From Glandiceps talaboti (Eukaryota; Hemichordata; Enteropneusta; Spengelidae), in the NCBI RefSeq assembly GCF_964340395.1, contig NC_135562.1, forward strand, positions 3,427,634 to 3,491,633: 64,000 nucleotides of DNA, in the 5' to 3' direction. Position numbers and translations under genes: made by a program. A model generated the notes under the pieces. It was not told the origin of the DNA. It saw only the letters and a list, made by a program, of their open reading frames with translations, and made no database searches. Position 1 is the stretch's first letter; each line of letters begins with the position of its first letter. Below are positions 45,119 to 56,800 of this stretch, one piece after another.

Positions 45119-48100
45119 GAAATACTGTACATTGTATACACAAACAGAAAAATATACAAAATAGATCTACCTGTATGTTTAGATTGTAAGCCATCAGATC
45201 ATATTTTTTACATCCCAGATAATTACTCACATATAAGTATGCACTGTAAATCAGAGAACTGATTCTTCATGGTTGTTGTTCCCTTTGCTGTATAAGTACA
45301 ACACATAGATTGTAGCTTATAGTCATGTAGTCAATCTGAGTTAATTCCCAATAGTATATGCCATCAGTGTTGCTCAGTTTGTGCACTTGACAAATCAATA
45401 CCACTATTGCTTCTTTAATACACCATGCACTGCTAAATCCTTTGACAGAAAACCTACTGGGAATTCTTCTATTCATTAACACTCCTTTTTGCACAATTTC
45501 TGATGCATTGACCACTTTCAATAGTTTCAACCTAACAACACTGTAACACAGCAGCCAACAATATTACAATATGCAAATACATGTTGGTTACATTGTAAGA
45601 CCCATTAGAAGACTTAAGACGTCCCTAACTGCATGTAGAGTATGGTCATTTTCTTAATTGAAAGCTAGGAAACCAATGTATAGAAAATGTGCGATGTCTT
45701 ATCGTGGTTACGCGAAATCACAGACAGTTTGCACTATACCTTATATATAAAACTGGTGCCAATGTTGATTACAATGTCTACTAGTACACAGCACGACTGA
45801 AAATTGCACTCATTTCCATCAATCACTAATTCAAAATGCTTGGCTTAAGTGTGCCGTTTTAGGTGTTACTAATCGGGGTAATAATTTGTTGAGCCGAGAC
45901 AAGGTCTAGAATGCCTATTTTCACAGCTGGGCTTTGATTTGACTGAAATATCAGCGTAAAGCTATAATTCATTTTATCCAGCTACAAACAGCATGTTTTA
46001 ATAGTCTTTATATCATTTTCAAGAAGATGAAATTCCCTCCGTATTTAAGATAGATGGTACTTTGTTTGTCGCCAAGTATAATCCATCTTATCTCCACAAA
46101 GATTTTCTTCCAGCAGAAATATATTAGATAGTGACAATTAGAGAGAATTATCAGCAAAATAAATTGATATGCATTTTTTGAACAGCATGCGTCCTGGGAA
46201 ACTTCTCCAGGCGATGCTTTTCTGCCAAGTCTGATTATTTTTAGTCAAAGTGAAAGACATTAGTTATAATTTTTTTGAAATGAGAGCAAATATCAACTAT
46301 GATACATCACATACAGAATCTCTTACCTCAATGGGCAATTTTTCTCTGATGATAAGTTTGCATGGTCCAAGGTACATTCATATCAAAAAATGTACTCACA
46401 TAATGTATAGAGTGAATTAGAGTTTGACTGGATATACATGTGTATAGAACTTACAAGTATTTAGCATATGGTGAGAATTTTGATCTGATGCTGAATCCGA
46501 TGCTGAGTTGATGCTTTGGTCAATTGTTTGGTGGCTTAATAGAGACATGTGAATTATTGCATTACATCTCATTTCTAACTGATAGCATGCATGATAAGAA
46601 CCCATTTTCTACATTATGCCATGTACATTCCATACCATGTACAAGCCACACAATGCCATATTTGAAAATAAAGACACTTTAAACTGAAGTTTATTTACTT
46701 TAAAAGGTTACGCTGTCATGATCTCCTTTTCATAAAGAAACAACTCACTACATTAGTGACTTGCATGAATGAATATAAGGCATTTAAATTTATAAACACA
46801 AAAAAATTACTTTTCTGTTTGAAAAGAGCCAAGTCTTCAGAGATGGTATTTGTCCAATGACACAAAAACATGCTTTTATAATGAATACTGAACTGCAAAC
46901 CATGAAACTTAATTTTCTCAACAGGAAACATTCCCAACTTAGAGCTTCATCAGGCAGTGCCCTTCTCCTGGGTCCTGGAAATCTCTCAAATTATATTTAA
47001 GGGGAACAAGGAAGTAATTTGATTTGTAGAGCAAGCTTTTAACTCGTCACTCTCTAAAATGTAGTGAATACCAATTAGTGTTCAATAGTCTGGAATGATG
47101 GCCCTTGGCAATATACATACATGTTTAGTTGAGATGAACAAAGTTTTGGTTCATGCAGTCTTGAACCAAAAGTGCACAAAATGTACCTGTCCTTTGGGCT
47201 ACTACTCTTTCTTGCAGACATGTATTAGCAAAGGATGCATAGGTCTCCGAGTCCCCGAGGACTGCATAGGTTCCATGCGTTTAAAGGCCTAATGACACGA
47301 AAAGAACAATTGCATAGCTACAACATGTACACGTGACATCTTGTTGTTTGTTGTTTGTTGTTGTAACCTATACATACTACATTGTTTGTACAAACCGCTA
47401 CATTTGTACATTTTCAATGCCTACATGTAAACATTCTTTGTTCTAAAAAATACACAAACAAATATCATAAATGTGTCATACCTACAAATATCATAAACAT
47501 GTTGTACATGTACCATCAAGTTGAAGGGTTTGCGGAAACATTACTACGACAAGGAGAGCAATGGTTGCATATACATATACATGTAGCTACGTATACATAC
47601 ATACGTACATGTACATGTAAGTTCTTGCTGTCTGTACACATACATGCAATTGTGCTTACCCTATGGTATGTACTACTAACCACTAATTTTCAACTGTCTA
47701 AATGTTCTGTTTACTGATAAAACACAGAAAATAGTATGAACATGTTACCCTCAAGCATTTGGGTTTGTGCAAACCCTTTATGACAAGGAAAGAATGACTG
47801 TAGAACCACAAACAGGTCAGTTCTTGTTGTCTGTGTAAGTAATTTATGTTTATTCAGTCAACCTGCTGTCAACAGAGTTCAGTAGTAGTAAATCACAACA
47901 ATAACGCAGCTCTGATGAACAAATTCAACCTGTACAAGGTGTTCTCAAACCCCTCAGTTCAATGCCTATAAATAATGTTCTGCATACTGATAAACATACA
48001 CAATTATTATGAACACGTCATTGCCAAATTGCAGGGGCTGAGAAAACATCAACAGCACCAGGAACTAACAATTGTATGTGTACGAATACGTTCTTGTTGT

Positions 48101-48663
48101 CTGAACACATAATTATGTTTATCACCCTACGACAGTCCATAGAACAAGTTGTAAACACATACATGGTCATCTACTGTCAATGCCTAAGAATGTTCTGTCT
48201 ACAGATAAATACACACAGAATATCATAAACATGTTACCTTTAAGCTGCAATGTTGTGTGCAAACATCAACACCTCTTCCATGTCTAATAATCCAGACGAA
48301 TCAATCTACACATACTTGTTAAGCGAGCTCTTTCAAGTACCCTTTCCCATATCACAGTAAACTTTCCACTTGGCTGGCTCTGCCATCCTATCACATGACC
48401 TCAAAGCTGCCAATCAATCCAATTTTATCACACTACATATGCTGCCATTGAGGTCATGGGGTCATTTAAAACAATAAGCTATTTAGGAAGTCTGTTGCTA
48501 AGTAACGTGTACCTATACATGTAAAGCCAATTTTAATCAGGTTTCTTTTTTCTCAAAGTCAAGTGTAGCTTTCAGTTATCTATACATTTTTTATATTTAT
48601 AAAATATTCAAGAAATAGGAGAACACAACATTCACATGAGAACATTGATGTCTATGACAACTC
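45119..48663. other. No gene seen
   Basis: Moderately AT-rich sequence. Open frames at 45267-45530 (-), 47095-47292 (+) and 47382-47717 (+) have no recognisable domain and no convincing splice context. Related phrases of the type TTCTGTnTACTGATAAA recur at about 47705, 47982 and 48195 roughly every 200-280 bp, suggesting an old tandem repeat. Confidence 0.5.
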
Positions 48664-48748
48664 ATATATTATATTATATTATATTATATTATATTATATT
48701 ATATTATATTATATTATATTATATCATATTATTATATTATATTATACC
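48664..48748. repeat. (ATATT)n microsatellite
   Basis: A pentanucleotide run of about 15 copies, slightly degenerate at its right end. Confidence 0.97.
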
Positions 48749-48784
48749 ATGTACAGGCCAAGTTGAAGAAAAAATATGGAATAT

Positions 48785-49070
48785 ATACTCTGGTCGTTCT
48801 ATGTCATGACAACACATGTCTGTGTCATGACAATGCGTGTCTATATCACTGGTTCTGCTGTGTTTGAAATATGAGTCAAAACATTCAAAATTGCCATTAC
48901 TTCCCCGATTTTTCTTTGATTATTATTTTCATTCAGCTGGAAAATACTCATGACATAAGAGTTGTTACTACTACTCGTCTAGTGACTTGTAGTGACAAAG
49001 GCCCCTTAGGTCATTCATACATTGTATTTTCCTTGGCTGAGCGAAGAAAAATATTGGTGAATAATATCTA
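48785..49070 (+). repeat. Dispersed repeat, copy 1
   Basis: Aligns with 51565-51868 over most of its length: GTTCTATGTCA, CAAATTGCCATTA, CCGATTTT, GGCCCCCTTAGGT, TTTTCCTTGGCTG and GAATAATATC in the same order. It lacks the inner block with the left hairpin arm that copy 2 carries. Family unknown. Confidence 0.75.
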
Positions 49071-49696
49071 AATATTACATTATTATTAATAATATTATTA
49101 TTATACATCAAAGCCTGAAACTTATCCCATATGGCATTCCTTCAAAAAATAAAATGCACAGTATTATCAAACATGTCTTTTCTGTCAACAAATTTATTAA
49201 GTCCCAAATTGAGAAGGAAATTGAATATCATGATTGTATATATCGTAGGTGGATCAGCTGTGTGCATAGTAAAATACTCAATGTGAAGTACTCAATAATC
49301 TGTTTGTTGTTGGCTTGTTGCTTTTCATACCTATACATGAAGTCCCTCTATTCTCATAAGATTGTAGTTTATTCAAGAAACTATTTGAAACCTACTCATT
49401 TTACACAATACTAATGTCACACCTTAACTTGTTCTATATACGTTAACAGTGATTCTAAATGTCACCATAGAGAGACCTATCATGCTTTATTGGTCAAATT
49501 ACTGCTTAGGTTAGGACAGCTTTTCTACATGTATCATCGTCTATTTTATCCTGTCCACACTGATCTGTACGTGTTTCCACCTATCTTATCCTGCCCAGAC
49601 TGTCTTGAGTGTGTTTCAAGCTATCATTTATCCCATGATGAAAACTATCCTGCATGTGCTTTTACCCAATTTTAATGTCATATTAAAACTATCCTG
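49071..49696. other. No gene seen
   Basis: Non-coding. Words such as ATCCTGTCC and CCTACATGT recur between 49500 and 49690 and again at 50290-50350, hinting at an old tandem repeat. Confidence 0.45.
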
Positions 49697-49962
49697 TATG
49701 TATGTATGTATGTATGTATGTATGTATGTATGTATGTATATATGTATGTATGTATGCATGCATGCATGCATGCATGCATGCATGTATGTATGTATGTATG
49801 TATGTATGTATGTATGTATGTATGTATGTATGTATGTATGTATGTATGCATGCGTGTGTACATACATACATGTGTACAAATGTACATACATACATACATA
49901 CATACATACATACATACATACATACATACATACATACATACATACATACATACATACAAACG
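49697..49962. repeat. (TATG)n/(CATG)n/(CATA)n array that can fold back on itself
   Basis: The left half is mostly (TATG)n and the right half (CATA)n, which are reverse complements. Overlapping open frames on both strands are simple-repeat artefacts. Confidence 0.95.
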
Positions 49963-50028
49963 TGTGTATGTGTCAAATGACAATGACTACTCACAGAAGC
50001 AAAACATTTTTCTTGGAAGCAAATCTAA

Positions 50029-50186
50029 TTTTTGCTGATGTTTTGTCAGCATTGTCAGGGATGTACTACAACACACTGCTATCATGTGTCTCATAAGCAT
50101 CATCTTGGGTGTACTACAATAGGGTGTTATCAGGAGTCTTGGAAGTACACCCCTGACGATGCTGATGAGATGTCAGCAAAAAAATT
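50029..50186. repeat. Small foldback element with imperfect inverted repeats of about 42 bp
   Basis: The left arm (TTTTTGCTGATG..., CATTGTCAGGGATGTACT) matches the reverse complement of the right arm (AGTACACCCCTGACGATGCT..., GATGTCAGCAAAAA). A related half-copy of the right arm lies at 36452-36500. Confidence 0.65.
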
Positions 50187-51564
50187 TTGGAATCACTTCC
50201 CAAAAATGATAGTGAGTCCCTTTGTTACTATGGACCCATGAAAATTCATTCTCGTATCTTGCATGTGTTTTGATCTCAACTTTCCTACATGTTATTCTAC
50301 CTATTATTACATCCTGTCCAAACTGTCCTACAAGTGGAACCATCTGTTTTATCAAGTCCAAACTGTATGTATGGAATTCTGCATTCTCACTAAAGCATTA
50401 TTTTTGCTTGAGTTGCATAATAGCTTCATTAATTAACGCTCACTTTAAAATGGTCAGATGTCCACAAGTTCATTTCTTAAAAGTTGAAATCTTTCAAAGA
50501 ATCAATATTATAGATTTTTAGATTTATGGACCTGATAACCAGATTTGAAAGCAAACGACTATATTCTAGGCTATATTGATAAGAACACAAATGATGAAAG
50601 CTATCACTGGAAAACTGGCTTCTTTGTGGCAATATGGAACATGTTTCAGGGCATTTCGCAAAGTTGGAACATATATGTGCTCAGGCTAGTAGTGAGAATG
50701 CACAAACCTACAATGCATTTGTGAAAGATATTTTCATGCAAAACACAACAGCAAAGAGTGTGAATACAAGTCCATGTATCTCCATAGATAGGGAAATTGT
50801 TAGTTCATCATGTCTAAACCCATAACAGATGGCACATCACACTGTTGCTGCGACTGATCAAACTCTGTACATGTACATCCCAGCATGTCTTGTTATTGTA
50901 TTTATAGGCTGGATACTGATAACTTCATTATGTTTTGAACTTATACCAGATGGCGTGAGATAGAAATGTCAGAAGTGATCAAATTCTTCATTCTAAATGT
51001 TATTATATTTGTATAAGGAGATAAAATGAAACCAGTATGATACCAATGTAGTAACAATGTCATAACATATGACAATGTCAACACACTGATGGAACCTTTA
51101 TCTCATTATAAAGTGGCCATATGGATAAGAAGTGTGTGTTTATTTTGGATTTTCAATTAATAAAACAACTTTTCTACTTTTCTACTTGAAAAAAGCTGTA
51201 AAATAACACAACAGGATGAGAGAGAGTACTAAGCAATAAAAAGCAAAATGAATGTCTGAAGTTTTTTGATGATTGTTAAGTATGAAAAGTATGAATGAAC
51301 AGCATACATTGTTTTGAATGAACATTCATATTCATGAATTTTATTTATTTATGACCCTACATTTCCTTGAATTTCATGTCAAGCTTTTAATATCCATGCA
51401 TGGTTAAATTATGACAATACGTCAATGAAGAGTATATTGGATAAACATCATTCTACATCTACAGTAGATGTATCTTAATGTGGCACCAGCTGCAAAGGGA
51501 ATGTGTTTTTGCAACTACGATATAATTAATATCAAGATATTGTCTTTAAAGTAAAAATATTGAT
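50187..51564. other. No confident gene
   Basis: An open frame at 50634-50825 (+) follows an acceptor-like GTTTCAG and looks mildly protein-like (FAKLEHICAQASSENAQTY), but has no domain and no donor I can defend. Confidence 0.4.
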
Positions 51565-51868
51565 TTTACACCCTGGTTGTTCTATGTCACAACAACCCAT
51601 GTCTACATTACTGTTACTGCAGTGCTTGAAATGTGTCAAAAAGTTCCAAATTGCCATTATTTTTCCGATTTTCATGAAGTATGCTTGAGGAGGAATAATT
51701 ATACTATTCCGCAATACTATTCTTCATTCGGCCCCAAAAAAACTTGTGACCTTAAGAGGCCTTGTCACTCTGAGTTGCTTGACTCATAGTGAGAAGGCCC
51801 CCTTAGGTTACAAGTATTTTCCTTGGCTGGATGAAGAAAAATACTGGAGAATAATATCGAAATATACA
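51565..51868 (+). repeat. Dispersed repeat, copy 2, with an internal hairpin
   Basis: Longer relative of 48785-49070. It contains GACCTTAAGAGGCCTTGTCA-CT and, 17 bp later, AGTGAGAAGGCCCCCTTAGG, arms of an imperfect inverted repeat of about 23 bp. Confidence 0.75.
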
Positions 51869-53350
51869 CCACGATTTAACATGTATTGAATCACATAGGT
51901 AAAATTGAATTTGAAGTTGTACACGTAATTTGGACCAGGTGTATCGGTAGTTGACCTCTATTGGTAACAAACGTACAATGTTTAATCATTGGTGTTTTAA
52001 GTTAACAATTGTCAGTGAATATACACACACTGTTGGTTTCTGATTGCAAAAATAACATCCAAGTTGCAGCCAATGCAGGTTTAATTAAAATGCTTACATG
52101 AATTCAAATATCAAAATCATCCTATGAAACACAATGACATTAGTGCGAAGGGTTAAGCTTCAGAGAGAGTTTGAGATGCCCATGAAATTTGAGAGTATGA
52201 TTTTAATTAGATAAATTTAGCAGTTTAAACTCACAGGAAGTGTTATGAGATATGTGCATTTAAGACAGTAGAGTTTGGGTCCACATGGTACGATAGCTGG
52301 AAGCAGGTGAGCTGAACAGGGCTATTAATCTACCAAGTACTCTCATTCAAAAATGAAATGTGACTGACTTGCTAAGTAGGGAAGTGAAACGAGTTTGACA
52401 TACAATTGCTCTTGTACTCCTGAGACACTGTTTGCAAACTCTACAGCTTGCCCAGGCAGTACTCTAGAAACTGTTTGTCCCATGAGTAACATATAGAAGG
52501 GAAAACTGCCATAAATAGAGAGCACCGATTCTCTCAATTCCTACTAATATAGGCAATCCTGACAAGAGAAGTTAGTCTAGTGGAGAGTTAAGATGGAAAT
52601 TTTTTCCCCCTTGTGTCCATGCCTCAAGGAGTGATGCCCTTTCCTGAGAAATTGAGGTGAAAAAGGCACAACATCTATAAATTATACAGTTTCTCATTGC
52701 ACATGCTATTCCATATCATGCCTATAACATGCAGCTTTGAATTGATAGCATTTTTGACTTGCAGTAACCACAGAAAATGAGTCTGTTAATCTTGGCCATG
52801 TTAACGAGAATTGAATCTCTCTTTTCACTCTGTCTGCTAATACCAGGTTGATTGGTGGATCAGCGTTAGACATTCTTGACACAAACATGATTTCTTTGAT
52901 ACAAATCTAGGTTGTACTGAAGAAAAGTCTTAGACTAAAGTACTTGACCGTATGGTACTGTGTGCGTTTTAGTTTGATGAAATCTTAAACAAGAACACAT
53001 CGACGCCAGCAGACACATAACTAGCCTGATCAAGAGACAACAGCACAGATCAAAGAATCCTTAACTCTCTCAAATAAGACATCCGTGCCACATTTACATT
53101 AGTAGTTTCAAACTGAACTCATAGACCTTCAAGTCTCAGCATAAATGGAATATATGCAAATAATTTGCTTACCTGATGGATGGACAATTATGTATGCTTG
53201 AAGCATGACAACATTTTAAAATCATACAAGTACAATGTAAATACAAACCATGACAACTGACTTCTTAATGTACATTCACATATATACGTATATAGTACTA
53301 TTTGGAAAATCTTACAACTGTTATTTCTGAAGTAGAATACTTCGTATAAA
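51869..53350. other. No gene seen
   Basis: Non-coding on both strands as far as I can tell. Confidence 0.5.
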
Positions 53351-53459
53351 ATGGCTTCAATTTCTGACTACAATTGCACCTATGCAGGATTGTTTGACAA
53401 ACTGCTAGATTCAACACCAAAAGATGTTCACTTGGTCAGATTATCTCATGAGATTGCAG
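53351..53459 (+). CDS. Candidate first coding exon of an unidentified gene
   Basis: ATG at 53351 in a fair context (AAAATGGC) opens 36 codons (MASISDYNCTYAGLFDKLLD then STPKDVHLVRLSHEIAG) up to a possible donor GCAG|GTCAGC at 53459/53460. The frame then runs into the octamer satellite and stops 20 codons later. The L-x-x-L-L-D...V-x-L-x-x-L-S-x-E-I-A spacing recalls the first helices of a death-fold domain, but 36 residues are too few to be sure. No downstream exon was found. Confidence 0.3.
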
Positions 53460-53860
53460 GTCAGCATACACATTTAGATGATTTGCATAAATTCAATCAA
53501 GTAAGTATACATATCAATTAGATGATTTGCATACATTCCATATGTATATAATTAAATGATTTGCATACATTCCATTCAATATGCATACATAATTATATGA
53601 TTTGTATATATTCATTCAAGTAAGCATACATATTACATGACTTGCATATATTCAATCAAGTAAGCATACATAATTAAATGATTTGTATACATTCCATCCA
53701 ATATGCATATATAATTAGCCAATTTGCATACATTCCATCCAGTATGCATACATAATTAGTTGATTTGTTTATATTCCATCCGATACAAATATATGGCCAT
53801 GATTTGCGTATATTCCATATAAAGGTAATATGCTAACATAATAATATCAGATTTGCATAA
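53460..53860. repeat. Satellite of about 45 bp carrying octamer-like ATTTGCAT sites, about eight copies
   Basis: Units are built from GATTTGCATA-CATTCCATCCA-ATATGCATACATAATTA with variation. Several copies contain ATTTGCAT, the reverse complement of the POU octamer ATGCAAAT. Confidence 0.85.
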
Positions 53861-56800
53861 ACTTCACCAGTTAAGCAACCTTACGTGTCATTAGAAAACT
53901 TTTATCACTGAAGTTACCAAGTATTTTCCCAAGAAATTGATACTCCTGGCTGGTATATATAAATGCATGTACATGTACAAAAATGTACATGGCCACTTTA
54001 CATATGGATGAAGTCAAGTATACTTGTTACAGTCTTTTGAGGCAGAAAATTAACTCCAAATGGAGGTGAACAGAGTTATCTTCCATGGCAATTACTGTAG
54101 TTAGGGATTCTCTGAGGGACATTCAAGCAATTTATATACCACTATCTATACATATTGCTGGATGTTGTTGTTATTCATACAATCCATAGTAGTTTTCAAA
54201 CAGACACAGATACCTGATTGTGCGATTTTCAAAGTTACCCAAAAACTGTGGTACATGCACATGGACAGGAAGCCAAACTAAGTGTTTCACAACAATATAT
54301 CCTATGGCGTGAAATCATTTTACTAATGTTAATTCATATGTATACCTGTGCATTTAATTTGGCTGTTGCATTTTAAATTGTAACATAATATGGCAACATA
54401 TTGTACCCTGTTTTATACCCAACTTGTAGTTTTATGTGTTCAAACACTCCCCTGGTAGTGATAGAGAGGGAAAGGATTAATAGTAATGGCAACAGATACC
54501 AATATATAGTAAATTACCAGGGCAATACAGACCAAGAAGCACCTTCAGAATACATGTACATGTACAGGGTAGCATAGGGCTAGCTTGGTATTAACACAGG
54601 GTCGGCAAGGTTTCAAACACTGGGCTGGCACTGGCCTCACCTGCATCAACCTGTAGGGTTAATGCCTGCACCAGCCAAGTGTTGATATCAGGCTGATATT
54701 TGACTAGAAAGGTATTCTTTAGTTGTACATATACTACGTTATAATAAACTAGTACATGTAGTGCTCTAATATTTTTTGTAAAAACACATATTATCTGTAT
54801 GTACAGCTGGTAATTGAAAGACCACACACATGTAGTCTTAGTGTCAACACTTAACAGCCTTAATACACATGTATGGCATATATATATACTATATGTAGGC
54901 ATCATGATTTATAAGAATCAGGGATATTTTGATGGTTTGAAATTTGTTAGCATTGAGATATATTTCCTATGACTTGCGCATATTAATTCTTTTCTTAGAA
55001 TCCAGTCTGGTTTACGTTAGAACACTTGCCGCATGTAAAACAGCATATTGTTCAATATACCTGCTTCACAGACAATTAATTTTCTCCTCATACACAAGGT
55101 TACACAAGTCAAAAGTATTATTATAAATCAATTTTTTTGAATATAACTAAGAAAACACTTTCATGGAGGTTTAAATTGTTTGTGCTGTTAGTAGTAATTG
55201 TATTGCAAATTTGGTAATTTCCAGCAATGAGATGCCATGAAATATGACCTGCCCAGTATATTTTCTTGAATGAATTCAGTAAAGGAAACACTTTATATAA
55301 AGACAAAATTAGGTAAAAACAATGATAAAGCTGACACTAACACAACAGATGTAGGTTGGCACTTTTGTCAGTTTGTTTTTATCTGTGGAACTTGTATTTG
55401 TAATGTAAAAGTAACAGTCAGCCTCAATGTTATAACCTAGTGTTCTATCAGTAAACATGTCATAGGACCTGGACTCCTGTGGTGTTTTTAAGCTTCAAGT
55501 GATAGTTACTGACACTAATCTACATTGTATGTCTTTGCATGAAACCTGTCTCATTCCTGCTTACCACAAGCAAGCAAACGCACAGTGTTTTTTCACGGGT
55601 TGTAAAAACTCTACAAAACTATTATCTATTTAGTATGCATAGCCACACACTTACGATAATGATTCAAATACATAAAATTCATAGCCTGGTCTCTAACACA
55701 ATCGTATTGCTAATGTCACACCCTGAAGAAGTCTGCTAAAACTCATTTAAACAACAAATTGCTTCTTGAGTCAAAATTAGCACGAAAATCCGCTGGTTTG
55801 CAGTTTTTTGAGTTCACTAGCCCACAGCAATGGTTGTTAAGTTCCTACACGTCATTAATAATTACGGAAATCTTATTTTTGGGAGAGATTAAAAAGCACA
55901 AAATTAGCAGAATGACATTCATTTCAAATAGTGAATGAACTGTACTGGACATAATATTATTGTAAATGCCAATGTAATAAAGGCTTATTGGCATGAGGCC
56001 TCTTCCAAGCTAGCAGAGCAAATAATGTGGTAATTTGTAATACCTGCGTTAACATAATGACTTTGCTGCCGTAACCGATAATCACTGTTTTGGCAGAACT
56101 TTAGTCTATTAGCATACATCTTAATCACTTTTGAATTTGGCTTCAGGTTGCAGTAATTTGGTTTCATGAATCTTTTCATAGGCCCCCTAATAGGGTGGAA
56201 ATGATGATGCCAGATTTGGATTTCTCTCTCAAAGCCTGTGTTATACTTATTACTGTGGACTAACAAGACTTGCCAGCAAATAATCACAGTTGATGGTGTT
56301 CGGATCGTGTTGGCATATATATATTCTTTGACAGATTTTAGAGACACAGGAAGGCTATACGGTAGAGAAGGTCACCTTTAATATATAACAAACCATGCAA
56401 TAAAAAAATCTTTCTCATTTTGCTCTGTTAGTATCTATTTATTTTCTGTGTGCGTCTAAATGTGTTTCTGATTCAGTGCACATTTCATATATTTTTCATC
56501 ACTCTGTAATCTACATTTGAATCTTTGGTCGATCATTCTTATGGCATCATCAAAATTTACTTATTCAACGCCCCCTGTAGCTATTTTTACATTTTGCTAT
56601 TTTTTATTAATCTAGTGCCTGTTGGAAAATAAACTGAAAATTTATTGGAACTCTAGTTCTAATTAGATAAATGACCTCTTTATTAATGATTAATTATACA
56701 TGTATACCTTGTAATTGTATCAAAACTGGCTTGATATCCATTTGTAAACAACTATGCATTGACATGAACCTGATAACAAGTTTTTCACTTAAAATGGGAA

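Noticed and set aside
45267-45530. 87-codon minus-strand open frame
   Set aside because: No recognisable domain and no splice context; probably chance in AT-rich DNA.
55985-56347. 120-codon minus-strand open frame
   Set aside because: No domain, no splice or start context, and composition like the surrounding non-coding DNA.
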